Assembly (NCBI GenBank): GCA_964487255.1
Contig: CAZAQV010000014.1
Location: 119,387-183,386, forward strand
DNA length: 64,000 bases
Reading direction: 5' to 3'
Origin: CAZAQV01 sp964487255
GTDB taxonomy: Bacteria; Myxococcota_A; Polyangia; Polyangiales; CAZAQV01
In this document: positions 50,630 through 59,188 of the stretch, one piece after another
Layout of the letters: every line of letters starts with the position of its first letter
Position numbering within the stretch: the stretch's first letter is position 1
Position numbers and translations under genes: made by a program
Notes under the pieces: model-generated
Databases searched by the model: none
What the model was told of the DNA's origin: nothing
What the model saw: the letters and a program-made list of their open reading frames with translations, nothing else

Positions 50630-51481
50630 GTGACAAGTCAAAGCCAAGGTATCCGCGACTTTGCCACCGCCGTCGCCGCCGAACGCCTCTTCGTGCGCGT
50701 CATGCAGCTACTGCGCGCCGACGCCGGGCTGATCGCGCCCATCAAGGGGCTCGCGCTGCACCGGTCCACTTACGACTCGCCGCACGAGCGCCCGCTGACC
50801 GATGTCGATCTGTTGCTCTCTCCCAGTATCTACAAGCGTTCGCTTGCGCGCCTTCGCGCAAACGGCTTTTCGGTCATGGGCCGTGGGGCGACGGGGCACA
50901 CGCTGGTGCACAAGGGTGAAGTGCTGGCGCTCGACCTGCACCACCAGCTCTTTCCCCACGGCATGTTCGCGCTCGACACCGACCAGATATTTGCGCGGGC
51001 GAGTTGGTCGAGGCTCGACTCCGTTCACTTTCGTATGCTCGACGACTACGACACGTATGCCTGCTTGGTCGGGCACTTCGTCAAAGGGCGGCTCGGGCCG
51101 AACGACACGGTTCACCTGCGCGACCTCGTGCGCTTTGCCTCGGTTCGGGAGTTGGCGCCCGATCAGGCGGCGGCGCATCTACTCGAACACGGCCTCGCGC
51201 GCGCAGCGCACACGGTCCTGCCGCTCGTGTGTGAACGACACGACGATGCCTTCAGCAAGGAGCTCTTGGCCCACCTTCGCATCGGTCCGGTCACGCGGGT
51301 GGCGGCGACGCTTTTGGTGCGCCATCGCGAGCGAGTGGACGCTTGGGGCGTGACACGCAGACTTTGGCCGTATGCCTTCGATCGGGACGCCAAGCGAGGC
51401 GTGATCAACGCGACTCGTCATGCTTCAGTCGGTGCGATACGCCGTATCGTTGCCAGTCCGACACAAGCCCTCAAACCATGA
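50630..51481 (+). CDS. Nucleotidyltransferase-like protein (NTP_transf_5 type)
   Basis: 283 aa, GTG start. The segment KGLALHRSTYDSPHERPLTDVDLLL carries the DxD-type metal motif and the K of the 'KG' helix found in the uncharacterised nucleotidyltransferase family PF14907. Such genes are commonly found in polysaccharide loci, but the substrate is not known. Its TGA overlaps the ATG of the sugar nucleotidyltransferase (ATGA). Confidence 0.72.
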   Translation: MTSQSQGIRDFATAVAAERLFVRVMQLLRADAGLIAPIKGLALHRSTYDSPHERPLTDVDLLLSPSIYKRSLARLRANGFSVMGRGATGHTLVHKGEVLALDLHHQLFPHGMFALDTDQIFARASWSRLDSVHFRMLDDYDTYACLVGHFVKGRLGPNDTVHLRDLVRFASVRELAPDQAAAHLLEHGLARAAHTVLPLVCERHDDAFSKELLAHLRIGPVTRVAATLLVRHRERVDAWGVTRRLWPYAFDRDAKRGVINATRHASVGAIRRIVASPTQALKP

Positions 51482-52218
51482 AACGGGCGCCGCGTCTTGG
51501 AATGGTGCTTGCCGCCGGATACGGCAAGCGACTTCGCCCACTGACCGATACGTTGCCCAAGCCGCTGGTCGAGCTGGCGGGTAAGCCACTGCTCGAACAC
51601 GCCCTTGATGCAATGCTCGGGTGGGGCGTCGAGCACGTCTTCGTGAACAGCCATCACATCGGCGACAAGCTGGGCGCGTGGCACCATGCGTACAAGCGAC
51701 GTTCGTTCGTCACGCTCGTCGAGGAGCCAACGCTGCTCGGCACCGGCGGTGGTATACGCAATGCGCTCTCACCAGCGCTCGACGAGGGTGAGCACGCGGT
51801 CGTCAGCAACGGCGACGTCCTGTTTCGCCCCGATGTGCCGGCACACTTTGCAGCGCATCAGTCGCTTGGCGCCTACGCGTCGATGGTGATCCGTGTTGAC
51901 GCCGAGCAAGAGCGCTACGGGCTCATCGGTGGTGGTGAAGACGGACGCATGACGCGGCTGCTGAGCGAAGGTGACATGGATGCGCCGGTGCAAGGCATGT
52001 TCTCGGGCGTGCACATTCTCTCCAAACCAGCTGTGCTCGCGCTGCCTGAGCAAGGCTGCGCCGTTCGACAAGGCTATCAACCGTGGTTTCGCGCCGGGCT
52101 CCCGCTCGGCGCTTTGTTAGACCGTGCGCCCTGGTACGACGCGGGGGAGTACGCTCTGTTCAAGAAACTCGAAGCCCAGCTCGCATCCGGCGACCTCCGC
52201 TGGCCACCGACCGCCTGA
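51478..52218 (+). CDS. Sugar-1-phosphate nucleotidyltransferase (MurU/mannose-1-P type)
   Basis: 246 aa from ATG 51478. Signature GMVLAAGYGKRLRPLTDTLPKPL at the N-terminus, GTGGGIRNA, and VVSNGDVLF with the metal Asp. Size and the GLPLGALLDRAPWYDAGEYALF end match MurU-like N-acetylmuramate-1-P uridylyltransferases or small mannose-1-P guanylyltransferases. The usual kinase partner of MurU (AmgK) is absent here; the upstream NTP_transf_5 protein is its coupled neighbour instead. Confidence 0.82.
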   Translation: MKRAPRLGMVLAAGYGKRLRPLTDTLPKPLVELAGKPLLEHALDAMLGWGVEHVFVNSHHIGDKLGAWHHAYKRRSFVTLVEEPTLLGTGGGIRNALSPALDEGEHAVVSNGDVLFRPDVPAHFAAHQSLGAYASMVIRVDAEQERYGLIGGGEDGRMTRLLSEGDMDAPVQGMFSGVHILSKPAVLALPEQGCAVRQGYQPWFRAGLPLGALLDRAPWYDAGEYALFKKLEAQLASGDLRWPPTA

Positions 52219-52251
52219 GTCTCAATGGGAGCCGGGGCCCGAATGAGACTC
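52217..52251. terminator. Hairpin between convergent genes, candidate bidirectional terminator
   Basis: GAGTCTCA (52217-52224) pairs with TGAGACTC (52244-52251) around a 19-base GC-rich loop. It overlaps the TGA of the nucleotidyltransferase gene and ends one base before the stop of the convergent BMC gene. No clear T-tract follows on either side. Confidence 0.5.
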
Positions 52252-52252
52252 G

Positions 52253-52873
52253 TTAGACGTCGTTCGGGCGGCCGTCGATGCCTTCGAAGCAGAGTTTGAT
52301 CGCTTTGACGGCCTCTTCGATTTCGGCTTCGCCGCCACCGAGATAAAGGCGGCCGAAGGCACCGAATGTGATCACCTCAAGTAGGCGAATCGGTGCCGCC
52401 TTCTCGGCCTCGTTCGCTGCGATTGCCGCGTACGCGGCAGGGTGCGTCTCGAGCACGTAGAGCGTCTCGCCCTCGCGAATCATGTCGCCGTGACGCATGC
52501 GGTTGAGCAGCATTTCTTGATAGGGCTCGATGCCCGTGATGACCTCGCTCGACACGATGCGGGGCTTGAGACGTGCCGATTCGTCGACGCCGATTGCTTC
52601 GAGAATGCCTGCGCCGGCTTCGAGTACCTCGCCTTGGTCCTCATGGTGAATCTCGAGCAGACCAAAGGCGCGCTCGACAATCTGCAAGCCTGGCATGACG
52701 CGCGTTCGTTTGAGCGCCGCGTCGGTCAGCTGGTTGATCGCCATGCCGGGCGCGATCTCGACAAACAGAGACGCCTGGTTTTCGAGCGGCTGAAAACCGA
52801 CCGCTACGGTTTGCAAGAACCCGGTGAGTTGCGGTTGGAGGGAATCGATGAAGGAGTAAGTGCGTAAATCCAT
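52253..52873 (-). CDS. Lone BMC-domain (microcompartment shell-like) protein
   Basis: 206 aa. Two regions look like BMC shell-protein folds: residues about 28-110 (ASLFVEIAPGMAINQLTDAALK, VERAFGLLEIHHEDQGEVLEAG) and 160-200 (RLLEVITFGAFGRLYLGGGEAEIEEAVKAI). It therefore seems to be a tandem-domain or circularly permuted BMC protein. No other shell protein or cargo enzyme is in the window, so it may be a satellite shell gene or have a separate role. Assigned from sequence pattern memory; moderate confidence. Confidence 0.68.
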   Translation of the reverse strand: MDLRTYSFIDSLQPQLTGFLQTVAVGFQPLENQASLFVEIAPGMAINQLTDAALKRTRVMPGLQIVERAFGLLEIHHEDQGEVLEAGAGILEAIGVDESARLKPRIVSSEVITGIEPYQEMLLNRMRHGDMIREGETLYVLETHPAAYAAIAANEAEKAAPIRLLEVITFGAFGRLYLGGGEAEIEEAVKAIKLCFEGIDGRPNDV

Positions 52874-53015
52874 GGCAGCGCTCGGACCCTGCTTACCCCG
52901 TGAGCACCGGACGGGTCAATCACGACTGTCAATGGAGAACTGTCTTCTGATGACAATGCCTGGCGAACTTGGCAAATGTGCTGAAATCGTTCGCCCTCCC
53001 TGGCATGCTCCCAGG

Positions 53016-53501
53016 ATGTCCAGTGAAACGAAACTTAGCGAAGGCAAGAAGGCACCTGCTTTTACGCTACCCTCAGACAATGGAGAGAAGGTCTCTCTCA
53101 AAGATCAAAAAGGCAAGTACGTGGTCGTTTACTTCTACCCGAAGGACATGACGCCCGGTTGCACCACGGAAGCACAGGACTTCAAGGCCGCGATGCGCAA
53201 GCTCAAGAGTCGGGACACCGTCGTATTCGGTGTCAGCAAAGACAGCGTCGAATCCCACTGCAAGTTTCGCGACAAGTACAAGCTCAACTTCCCATTGCTG
53301 AGCGACGAAAAGGGCACCGTTATCGAAAAGTACGGCGCTTGGGGCGAGAAAAACAACTACGGCAAAAAGTACATGGGCATCATCCGCACAACGGTTGTCG
53401 TCGGACCCGACGGCAAAGTTGTCAAAGTGTTTCCCAAGGTCCGCGTCAAAGGTCACGTCGACAAAGTGCTCGAAGTCATCGACGAGCACCGCAAGGGTTA
53501 G
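53016..53501 (+). CDS. bcp: Peroxiredoxin Q/BCP
   Basis: 161 aa from ATG 53016; the upstream frame has no start signal. Peroxidatic Cys 49 is in DMTPGCTTEA. The resolving Cys five residues on (E. coli type) is missing, but Cys 82 in SVESHCKF is placed as in PrxQ enzymes with the resolving Cys in helix 3. It reduces hydrogen peroxide and organic hydroperoxides with thioredoxin. Confidence 0.92.
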   Translation: MSSETKLSEGKKAPAFTLPSDNGEKVSLKDQKGKYVVVYFYPKDMTPGCTTEAQDFKAAMRKLKSRDTVVFGVSKDSVESHCKFRDKYKLNFPLLSDEKGTVIEKYGAWGEKNNYGKKYMGIIRTTVVVGPDGKVVKVFPKVRVKGHVDKVLEVIDEHRKG

Positions 53502-53503
53502 CG

Positions 53504-54187
53504 TTACGCGCTGGCAGCACGTCGAAGCGTGGCAATCGGTCGGCGCACAGAAAAAGCGAGCTCTTCGTCATTCACACGCAATGCCGACGCGAGGAACGAA
53601 CCGTCGGCGGTTTGCACCTTCGTTGTGATACCTTGCGAGATGCGATGCATCCCCGTCACGCCGGCCATCAGCATGTTGGGCGCCGAGTCCTCGTGTGCCG
53701 ACTGAATGAGGACCTTTCCGCGTGGCATGGTGGGCGGTCGGCCGTCGCGCGCCCAGAGCAGTAAGTCGCCACTCGCGTCGCGAATCGTAAAATCGGTGGT
53801 GATGCGTTTCATGGGTTCGATCTCAAGGCGATGCTGAACCGCGAGTTGCAAGCCAAGAAGAGCCTCCAGCCCCAGTTCGGTGCTCGCCCGCGCAATTAGC
53901 TTTCGGTAGGCGTGTCCGGTGTCGACGACGAGCAAGTCACGGGTCGCTCGAACCACCTCGCCGCGAAACTTGGTGACGAGCAAGAAGCACTCCTGCGTCA
54001 TTGGCAGCACGCGCGATCCTCGGATGCCGTCCGCCACACGTACGTGCAACCCAGCGCGTCGTCGAATAATCGATCGCCTTGGCGGCTCCGAAGCGCGCAA
54101 TCGAACATGACTTGATTCGCTCGCGAGGGGCCGGTCCACGTGAGCGACTTGTACGGGGGACGTCATCATGGGAACCATAAGCTGCAA
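53504..54187 (-). CDS. Conserved-looking protein of unknown function
   Basis: 227 aa; the start is unclear, and ATG 54166 (MMTSPVQV) is as likely as 54187. The N-terminal 45 residues are Arg-rich and may be unstructured. The rest is beta-rich (RGEVVRATRDLLVVDTG, ITTDFTIRDASGDLLLWARDG). No known domain is recognised. Its stop lies two bases after that of the convergent bcp. Confidence 0.55.
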   Translation of the reverse strand: MQLMVPMMTSPVQVAHVDRPLASESSHVRLRASEPPRRSIIRRRAGLHVRVADGIRGSRVLPMTQECFLLVTKFRGEVVRATRDLLVVDTGHAYRKLIARASTELGLEALLGLQLAVQHRLEIEPMKRITTDFTIRDASGDLLLWARDGRPPTMPRGKVLIQSAHEDSAPNMLMAGVTGMHRISQGITTKVQTADGSFLASALRVNDEELAFSVRRPIATLRRAASA

Positions 54188-54434
54188 GGTGTGTGCCCGG
54201 TAACATTCTAAAAAAGGACAACGATTTCAGCGGTTCAAGTTCTGCACTGCGCACTTGGGACCCCAGCTCTCAGGCCCATGTTGTTCAGATCGGGGTCTCG
54301 GCTTCCTTATCAGTCCTGCATGCGCGCGAGACACTCAAGGAAAAAGCGAAATACTTTCCGTGTGGACGGGAAGCCGCCTTCGATGCAAGGTCCGGAGCCA
54401 CTGCGTCGGCGATCTGCTGGCGCCCGAGACTGCC

Positions 54435-55229
54435 ATGAGCACAGCTGCCCCCGAACCCCTGGACCCGAACTTTCGCATTGAACTGCCTGCCTTTGAAGGC
54501 CCACTCGACCTGCTCTTGCACCTGATCGCCAAGCACGAACTCGAGATTCTCGACCTTCCGGTCGCATTCGTGACGGAGAAGTACCTCCAGTACCTCAAGC
54601 TGATGAAGGAGCTCGACCTCGACATTGCGTCGGAGTACCTCGTGATGGCCGCGAAGCTCGCCTACATCAAGAGCCGGACACTCTTGCCGGTCTCGCCCCT
54701 CGACCAGGACGACGAAGCCGAGGAGGAGCTCGGCGATCCGCGGCTCGAACTCATCAGTCGCCTCCTGCAATATCAGAAGTACAAGAAGGTGGCCGAAGAG
54801 CTGGCCGACCGCGGGGTCACCGGTCGTGATGTGTTCGCGCGAGGCACTGCGGCGCCCAAGCACGACGGCCCGGCTCCACTCGCATCGTTCGACCTGTTCA
54901 AGTTGCTCGACGCTTTTCAAAAGGTGCTCGGTCGGCTGGACGACTCGAAGGCGTTTGAAATCGATGCTGAGCGCATCTCGATTCAGGCACGCATCTCCCA
55001 GATGACCGATGTGCTCCGTGAAAAACGCCGCTGCAACTTCGATGAACTCTTCGAAGGCCTGCGAACAAAATACGACTTGGTCGTGACATTCTTGGCGTTA
55101 CTCGAGATGGCGAAAATGCGTCTGCTTTTTGTCTATCAAGCAGATGCCAGCTCCCTCATTCACCTCGAATACCGTCTCATCGAGGACCCCGACGCGGAAG
55201 CGACGGAGTTCGCGGACATCTTGAACTAG
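54435..55229 (+). CDS. scpA: Segregation and condensation protein ScpA
   Basis: 264 aa from ATG 54435. N-terminal ScpA motif (FEGPLDLLLHLIAKHELEILDLPVAFVTEKYL) and SEYLVMAAKLAYIKSRTLLP are typical; the C-terminal winged helix is FDELFEGLRTKYDLVVTFLALLEMAKMRLL. As the kleisin of the SMC-ScpAB condensin, it closes the SMC ring. scpB follows after 7 bp. A 247-bp upstream region to 54188 contains no recognised feature other than an A-rich stretch near 54210. Confidence 0.94.
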   Translation: MSTAAPEPLDPNFRIELPAFEGPLDLLLHLIAKHELEILDLPVAFVTEKYLQYLKLMKELDLDIASEYLVMAAKLAYIKSRTLLPVSPLDQDDEAEEELGDPRLELISRLLQYQKYKKVAEELADRGVTGRDVFARGTAAPKHDGPAPLASFDLFKLLDAFQKVLGRLDDSKAFEIDAERISIQARISQMTDVLREKRRCNFDELFEGLRTKYDLVVTFLALLEMAKMRLLFVYQADASSLIHLEYRLIEDPDAEATEFADILN

Positions 55230-55236
55230 GTAGGAC

Positions 55237-56191
55237 ATGGAAACCGTCGAAGCACAAGACCGAGAATCGTCGAACGTGGCCGCGCAGGACATCGAGCCAC
55301 CGTCTTCCGAAGGGACTGCTGAAGCGGCAGCTTCTGTCACGGACCAGCACCTCAAGAGCGTGCTCGAGAGTCTCGTGTTCGTATCGGAGAAGCCGGTTCC
55401 GGTGCGCAAACTGGCGCGGCTTACCAAAGCTCCCAGAGAGAATGTTCTGCGACTGCTCGAAGAGCTACAGACCGACTACGCGGAGCGTGGCATTCGTCTG
55501 GTCGAGGTCGGCACGGGTTTTCAGTTTCGCACTGCTGCGGTTAACGCGCCCTTCGTGCGCGATTTTGTCGCTGCGCGCCCGGTACGGCTGACGAGAGCGC
55601 AAACGGAAACGCTCGCCATTGCGGCCTATCGCCAGCCGCTTACGCGTCCAGAGCTCGAAGAGATTCGTGGTGTCGACTCGGGTTCCGCGCTCAAGGTGTT
55701 ACTCGACCGTGGCTTGCTTCGCATCCTCGGCCGCAAGGACGAGCCTGGCCGCCCGCTTCTGTACGGCACGACGCCAGAGTTTTTGGACTTCTTTGGCCTC
55801 AAGTCGCTGGCTGAGCTGCCGACGCTTCAGGAGTTCTCGGAGCTTAGCGACGAGAGCAAGGAGCTCTTTGCGCGGAAGATGGGAGAGCCCCTCGATCTGC
55901 AGAGCATCGCCGACGCGGCGAGACTCGCGGATGCTGAGCGGGTCCTCGAAGACGATGAGGACGATGAGGAGTCGGATCAGGACGCAGAGCAACTCGAGGA
56001 GTCCTCGGATGACGACGACGAGGATGACGACGACGAGGATGACGACGACGAGGATGACGACGACGAGGATGACGACNNNNNNNNNNNNNNNNNNNNNNNN
56101 NNNNNNNNNNNNNNNNNNNNNNNNNNNNNNNNNNNNNNNNNNNNNNNNNNNNNNNNNNNNNNNNNNNNNNNNNNNNGACGAGGATGCATGA
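55237..56191 (+). CDS. scpB: Segregation and condensation protein ScpB (interrupted by assembly gap)
   Basis: ScpB is the winged-helix kleisin-binding subunit. Residues about 35-215 give the tandem winged-helix region (LESLVFVSEKPVPVRKLARL, TRAQTETLAIAAYRQPLTRPELEEIRGV, YGTTPEFLDFFGLKSLAELP). An unusual Asp/Glu-rich tail made of a 15-bp DNA repeat then runs into the run of 100 N. After the gap the frame that reads Asp-Glu-Asp-Ala-stop (56177-56191) fits the tail, so I end the gene there. This needs a true gap length divisible by 3, as the 100-N placeholder shifts the frame. Confidence 0.85.
56008..56076 (+). repeat. 15-bp tandem repeat in the scpB tail, running into the gap
   Basis: Unit GATGACGACGACGAG is repeated four times from 56008 and then partially to 56076; sequence after the gap (GACGAGGAT) continues the pattern. 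It codes for DDDDE units. The repeat very likely caused the assembly break. Confidence 0.93.
56077..56176. other. Assembly gap (100 N)
   Basis: Exactly 100 undetermined bases, a standard placeholder. Real length unknown. It lies inside the repeated acidic tail of scpB. Confidence 0.99.
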
Positions 56192-57330
56192 GCGGCGATC
56201 CCAATCGAGTCCTCTTCATCTCAAAACCCGTCGCTCCACCGTGGAACGACAGCTCAAAAAACCTCGTCCGCGACATCAGCTCTGCGCTCACCTCGTTTGA
56301 GGCCACCGTCCTGACCCAGCCGGGGTCCATCGGGTCCGGTGTGGCCTGGCAACCCAAAGGCGGGTCGAGCCGCCCAACCTACGCCTTGGCGCCCAAAGGT
56401 TTCGCGCCCGGTTTGCTTCAGAACGCGCAGGTGGCTGCCCTGCTTACCTTCGGCAGAGACCTGCCAAACATCTGGAACTTTTTTTTCGCGCCCAACCCCA
56501 AGTCCTCTTCTGTTGCGCGCTCGCTCAGCCGGCTGCGGCGCGCTCGGACGGTCCAAACCGTCTGCTCCCAACCGCGGCTCTGGCACGCGGGCGACTTTTT
56601 CGGAGATGTTGTGGTCGCGCTCTCCAAGGCTTCCTACGCGCGTCTCGCTCCCGAGGAGGGCGGGTTGCTCAAAGAGACGCCGTGTCATCTCATCGCTCCG
56701 TGCGTGCCCGTTACTGAGCCGCGTCTCGCCGCGGATCGAGTACGCTTGCGACAGGACTTCGGGCTGGCGAACGACGAGCCTCTCTTCATCTATCCAGGCG
56801 ACATCGAGTTTGGCGGTGGTGCGGCGCTCGTACTCGAAGCTTTTGCTCGACTCGATGGCGCGCAGCTCGTGATGGCCTGCCGGGACAAGACGGAGCGCGC
56901 CCACGCCGAGCGCATCAGCCTGCAAGGGCGTCATAAGGCGCTCACGGCTTCTGGGCGCGTCAAGTGGGTGGGCGAAACCGACCAGATTCTCGATTACCTC
57001 GGTTCCGCTGACGTGGTCCTGCTACCGTCGTCGGACCTATACGGCAAGATGGATATCCCGCTCGTCGTCTTGGAGGGCATGATGCAGGCGCGGCCCGTGG
57101 TCGTCCACGAGCGCGCGCCCGCTGCCGAACTGTGCCGAGGGGGTGCGCTCACGACTTCGGGCAACCCCGACGACCTCGCCCAAACACTGCAGAAGCTGGC
57201 CGAAGACGCTCCGTGGCGTGAGCAGCTGGGTCAACAACTTCGCACCTACGCGCTGGATCACCACTCGCCCGCTGTGTGTGCATCCGAATATGAAAAGATC
57301 TACAGCGACCTTCAGCAAGGTGCTGCGTAG
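56188..57330 (+). CDS. Glycosyltransferase (GT4-like)
   Basis: 380 aa from ATG 56188, which overlaps the presumed scpB stop (ATGA). GT-B fold features: N-terminal VLFISKPVAPPWNDSSKNLVRDI and C-terminal donor-binding domain with PLFIYPGDIEFGGGAALVLEAF and DVVLLPSSDLYGKMDIPLVVLEGMMQARPVV, which holds the E-x7-E-like motif. Substrates unknown. A methyltransferase gene follows by 13 bp. It is not fused to ScpB; the uninterrupted frame across the gap is an artefact of the N length. Confidence 0.82.
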   Translation: MSGDPNRVLFISKPVAPPWNDSSKNLVRDISSALTSFEATVLTQPGSIGSGVAWQPKGGSSRPTYALAPKGFAPGLLQNAQVAALLTFGRDLPNIWNFFFAPNPKSSSVARSLSRLRRARTVQTVCSQPRLWHAGDFFGDVVVALSKASYARLAPEEGGLLKETPCHLIAPCVPVTEPRLAADRVRLRQDFGLANDEPLFIYPGDIEFGGGAALVLEAFARLDGAQLVMACRDKTERAHAERISLQGRHKALTASGRVKWVGETDQILDYLGSADVVLLPSSDLYGKMDIPLVVLEGMMQARPVVVHERAPAAELCRGGALTTSGNPDDLAQTLQKLAEDAPWREQLGQQLRTYALDHHSPAVCASEYEKIYSDLQQGAA

Positions 57331-57343
57331 TAAAAGGACAAGC

Positions 57344-58081
57344 ATGAGTCAGGCAGAAGAGAACCAAGAAGCACGCAGTCGCGCGTATTATGACGACTTT
57401 GCCAAAGGGTACGAAGACCCGCGAGGTGTCGGCTACCACGCGATGATCGATGAGTTGGAGTTCGCTGCCGTCGAACCTTGGGCCCGCGGCGCCAAGGTAC
57501 TTGAGGCCGGCTGCGGCACAGGGCTCATCCTGCAACGGCTGGCCAGCGTGGCCGACGAAGCATGGGGCGTGGACCTGTCCCCCGGCATGTTGGAGAAGGC
57601 GCGCGAGCGTGGCCTGAACGTTAAAGAAGCCTCCATCACCGACATCCCGTTCGAAGACGAACTGTTTGATCTTGTCTGCTCGTTTAAGGTTCTTGCGCAT
57701 GTTCCTGATATTACAAAAGCTCTCGAAGAGATGTCGCGCGTCACCAAGCCGGGCGGCCGACTCTTCTTGGAGTTCTACAATCCGTGGAGTCTGCGCTACC
57801 TCGCCAAGAGGTTGGCGGGCCCTGGTGCCATCTCCGGAACGCGCGACGAGTCAGACGTCTTCACGCGTTGGGATCCACCCTCAAGGATTCAAAAAATCTT
57901 GCCCGCGGGGGTTCGGCTCGTCGACCAAAGAGGTGTAAGGATCCTCACGCCGGGCGCGTTTATCCATCGCATTGATCCGCTGCACAAGGCATTGAGTTGG
58001 GCGGAGCACACCCTGACGGATTCTCCCTTGGCCCGCTTTGGCGGTTTTTTTATCGCGATCGCTGAAAAGTCAGCGACTTAG
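57344..58081 (+). CDS. Class I SAM-dependent methyltransferase
   Basis: 245 aa from ATG 57344, preceded by AAAAGGA (57332-57338). SAM motif VLEAGCGTGLIL, then GVDLSPGMLEKARERG and MSRVTKPGGRLFLEFYNP. The N-terminal YYDDFAKGYEDPRG is often seen in methyltransferases of small molecules or lipids. It follows the glycosyltransferase and may act on the same product. Confidence 0.85.
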   Translation: MSQAEENQEARSRAYYDDFAKGYEDPRGVGYHAMIDELEFAAVEPWARGAKVLEAGCGTGLILQRLASVADEAWGVDLSPGMLEKARERGLNVKEASITDIPFEDELFDLVCSFKVLAHVPDITKALEEMSRVTKPGGRLFLEFYNPWSLRYLAKRLAGPGAISGTRDESDVFTRWDPPSRIQKILPAGVRLVDQRGVRILTPGAFIHRIDPLHKALSWAEHTLTDSPLARFGGFFIAIAEKSAT

Positions 58082-58168
58082 TGGAGTGGCGGGCCCACAA
58101 GCCAAAGTGGATATTTTTGTGGTCATCAACTTGCGAGTTCTGGAATCGTGCTGCTATAGCGAGCACAG

Positions 58169-59134
58169 ATGCACGAAAACGACACAGGTCGCGCAAACCT
58201 TCGCAGCGTAGCTCTCAGCGCGCTACGCGGCGGTCTCGACGCTGGTCCGCATCTCGAACGTCTACTCAAACTCTCTCCCGCCGGCAGCGACGATGCCATT
58301 TTCGCACGCCGCCACTTAGCAGAACTTTGTGTCGAGCACGACCCGTGGCGGTGCGCGCTTCACTTGCGAGAGTTGGAGCGACTCGGCCTTGGCGACGAGG
58401 TACTGTACGCTCTTGGCGGCCTTGCGCACGCGCTCCTGGGCAACTTCCGCGTCGCAGCCACGCGCTACCGTGACGCGCTTCGCGAGTCACCGCGAAACCC
58501 TTGGTACCACCACAATCTCGGTCATCTACTCGACTCGGGGCTGGGTGAGTCCTCTCGTGCACTCGGGCATCTACGTATCGCGCACGGGCTTGAGCCGGAC
58601 GAGCCAGAAATCGCAGCTTCCCTCGCGAATTGCCTGCGGCGCCTCGGCTGCGTTGAGGAAGCCCGTGAGGTGGCGCGCGAAAGCTTGCACTTGGTTCAAG
58701 AGCAGACCGAGCACGCTCGAATCCTGCGTGAAATCGCATCCGCGCAGTGGACCAAGCCTTCGGCTGACGACCTCGAGACCGACTTCTTTTTTGATGAAGT
58801 GTTCGATACCGGCATTCATGTGCAGGTCGAGGGCAGGGCCGATGGGGGCTCGGTCGACGCTGTCTCCCGTATTTTGCGCCTCAAGATGAACGAGGCAGGT
58901 TTCGGGCAAACCGAAATCGAAGTGGCTCACGCACTGTGGGAAGAGTACGCCATGCAAACGCTCGTGCGGCTCCAGAAGCCCGAAGTCATGGCCGCGGCGG
59001 TCGAATACACGTTCTCCCGCCATGAGCTTCGCTCGGGGCCCAAGCGTGCCGAGGTCGCGCGCCGGTATGGGGTGTCGACGTCGTCCATCGCCTCGCGTTC
59101 CACGGAAATTCGCGACTACCTCGGCCTCGTCTAA
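58169..59134 (+). CDS. TPR protein with cyclin/TFIIB-like C-terminal region
   Basis: 321 aa. Residues about 40-190 are TPR-like (HNLGHLLDSGLGESSRALGHLRIAHGLEPDEPEIAASLANCLRRLG). The C-terminal 85 residues read MAAAVEYTFSRHELRSGPKR, AEVARRYGVSTSSIASRSTE and IRDYLGL; this resembles the cyclin-fold repeat of TFIIB-type factors (AA-x-Y-x6-R, EIA, GVS-x-x-TI-x-x-R-x-x-E). A DNA- or protein-binding helical role is suggested. Not certain; no known family is claimed. Confidence 0.6.
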   Translation: MHENDTGRANLRSVALSALRGGLDAGPHLERLLKLSPAGSDDAIFARRHLAELCVEHDPWRCALHLRELERLGLGDEVLYALGGLAHALLGNFRVAATRYRDALRESPRNPWYHHNLGHLLDSGLGESSRALGHLRIAHGLEPDEPEIAASLANCLRRLGCVEEAREVARESLHLVQEQTEHARILREIASAQWTKPSADDLETDFFFDEVFDTGIHVQVEGRADGGSVDAVSRILRLKMNEAGFGQTEIEVAHALWEEYAMQTLVRLQKPEVMAAAVEYTFSRHELRSGPKRAEVARRYGVSTSSIASRSTEIRDYLGLV

Positions 59135-59188
59135 ACCACACTTCGTCAAAAAGTTGGTGCTTCGAGCTGCGCTGCGTATCCATGAAGG

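Noticed and set aside
54188..54434. Possible riboswitch upstream of scpA
   Set aside because: I compared it with the c-di-GMP and other common riboswitch cores and saw no match; only an A-rich stretch and ordinary GC-rich leader are present.
55237..57330. ScpB-glycosyltransferase fusion
   Set aside because: The single open frame depends on the 100-N placeholder. The tail frame ends with TGA at 56189-56191 and the glycosyltransferase has its own ATG.
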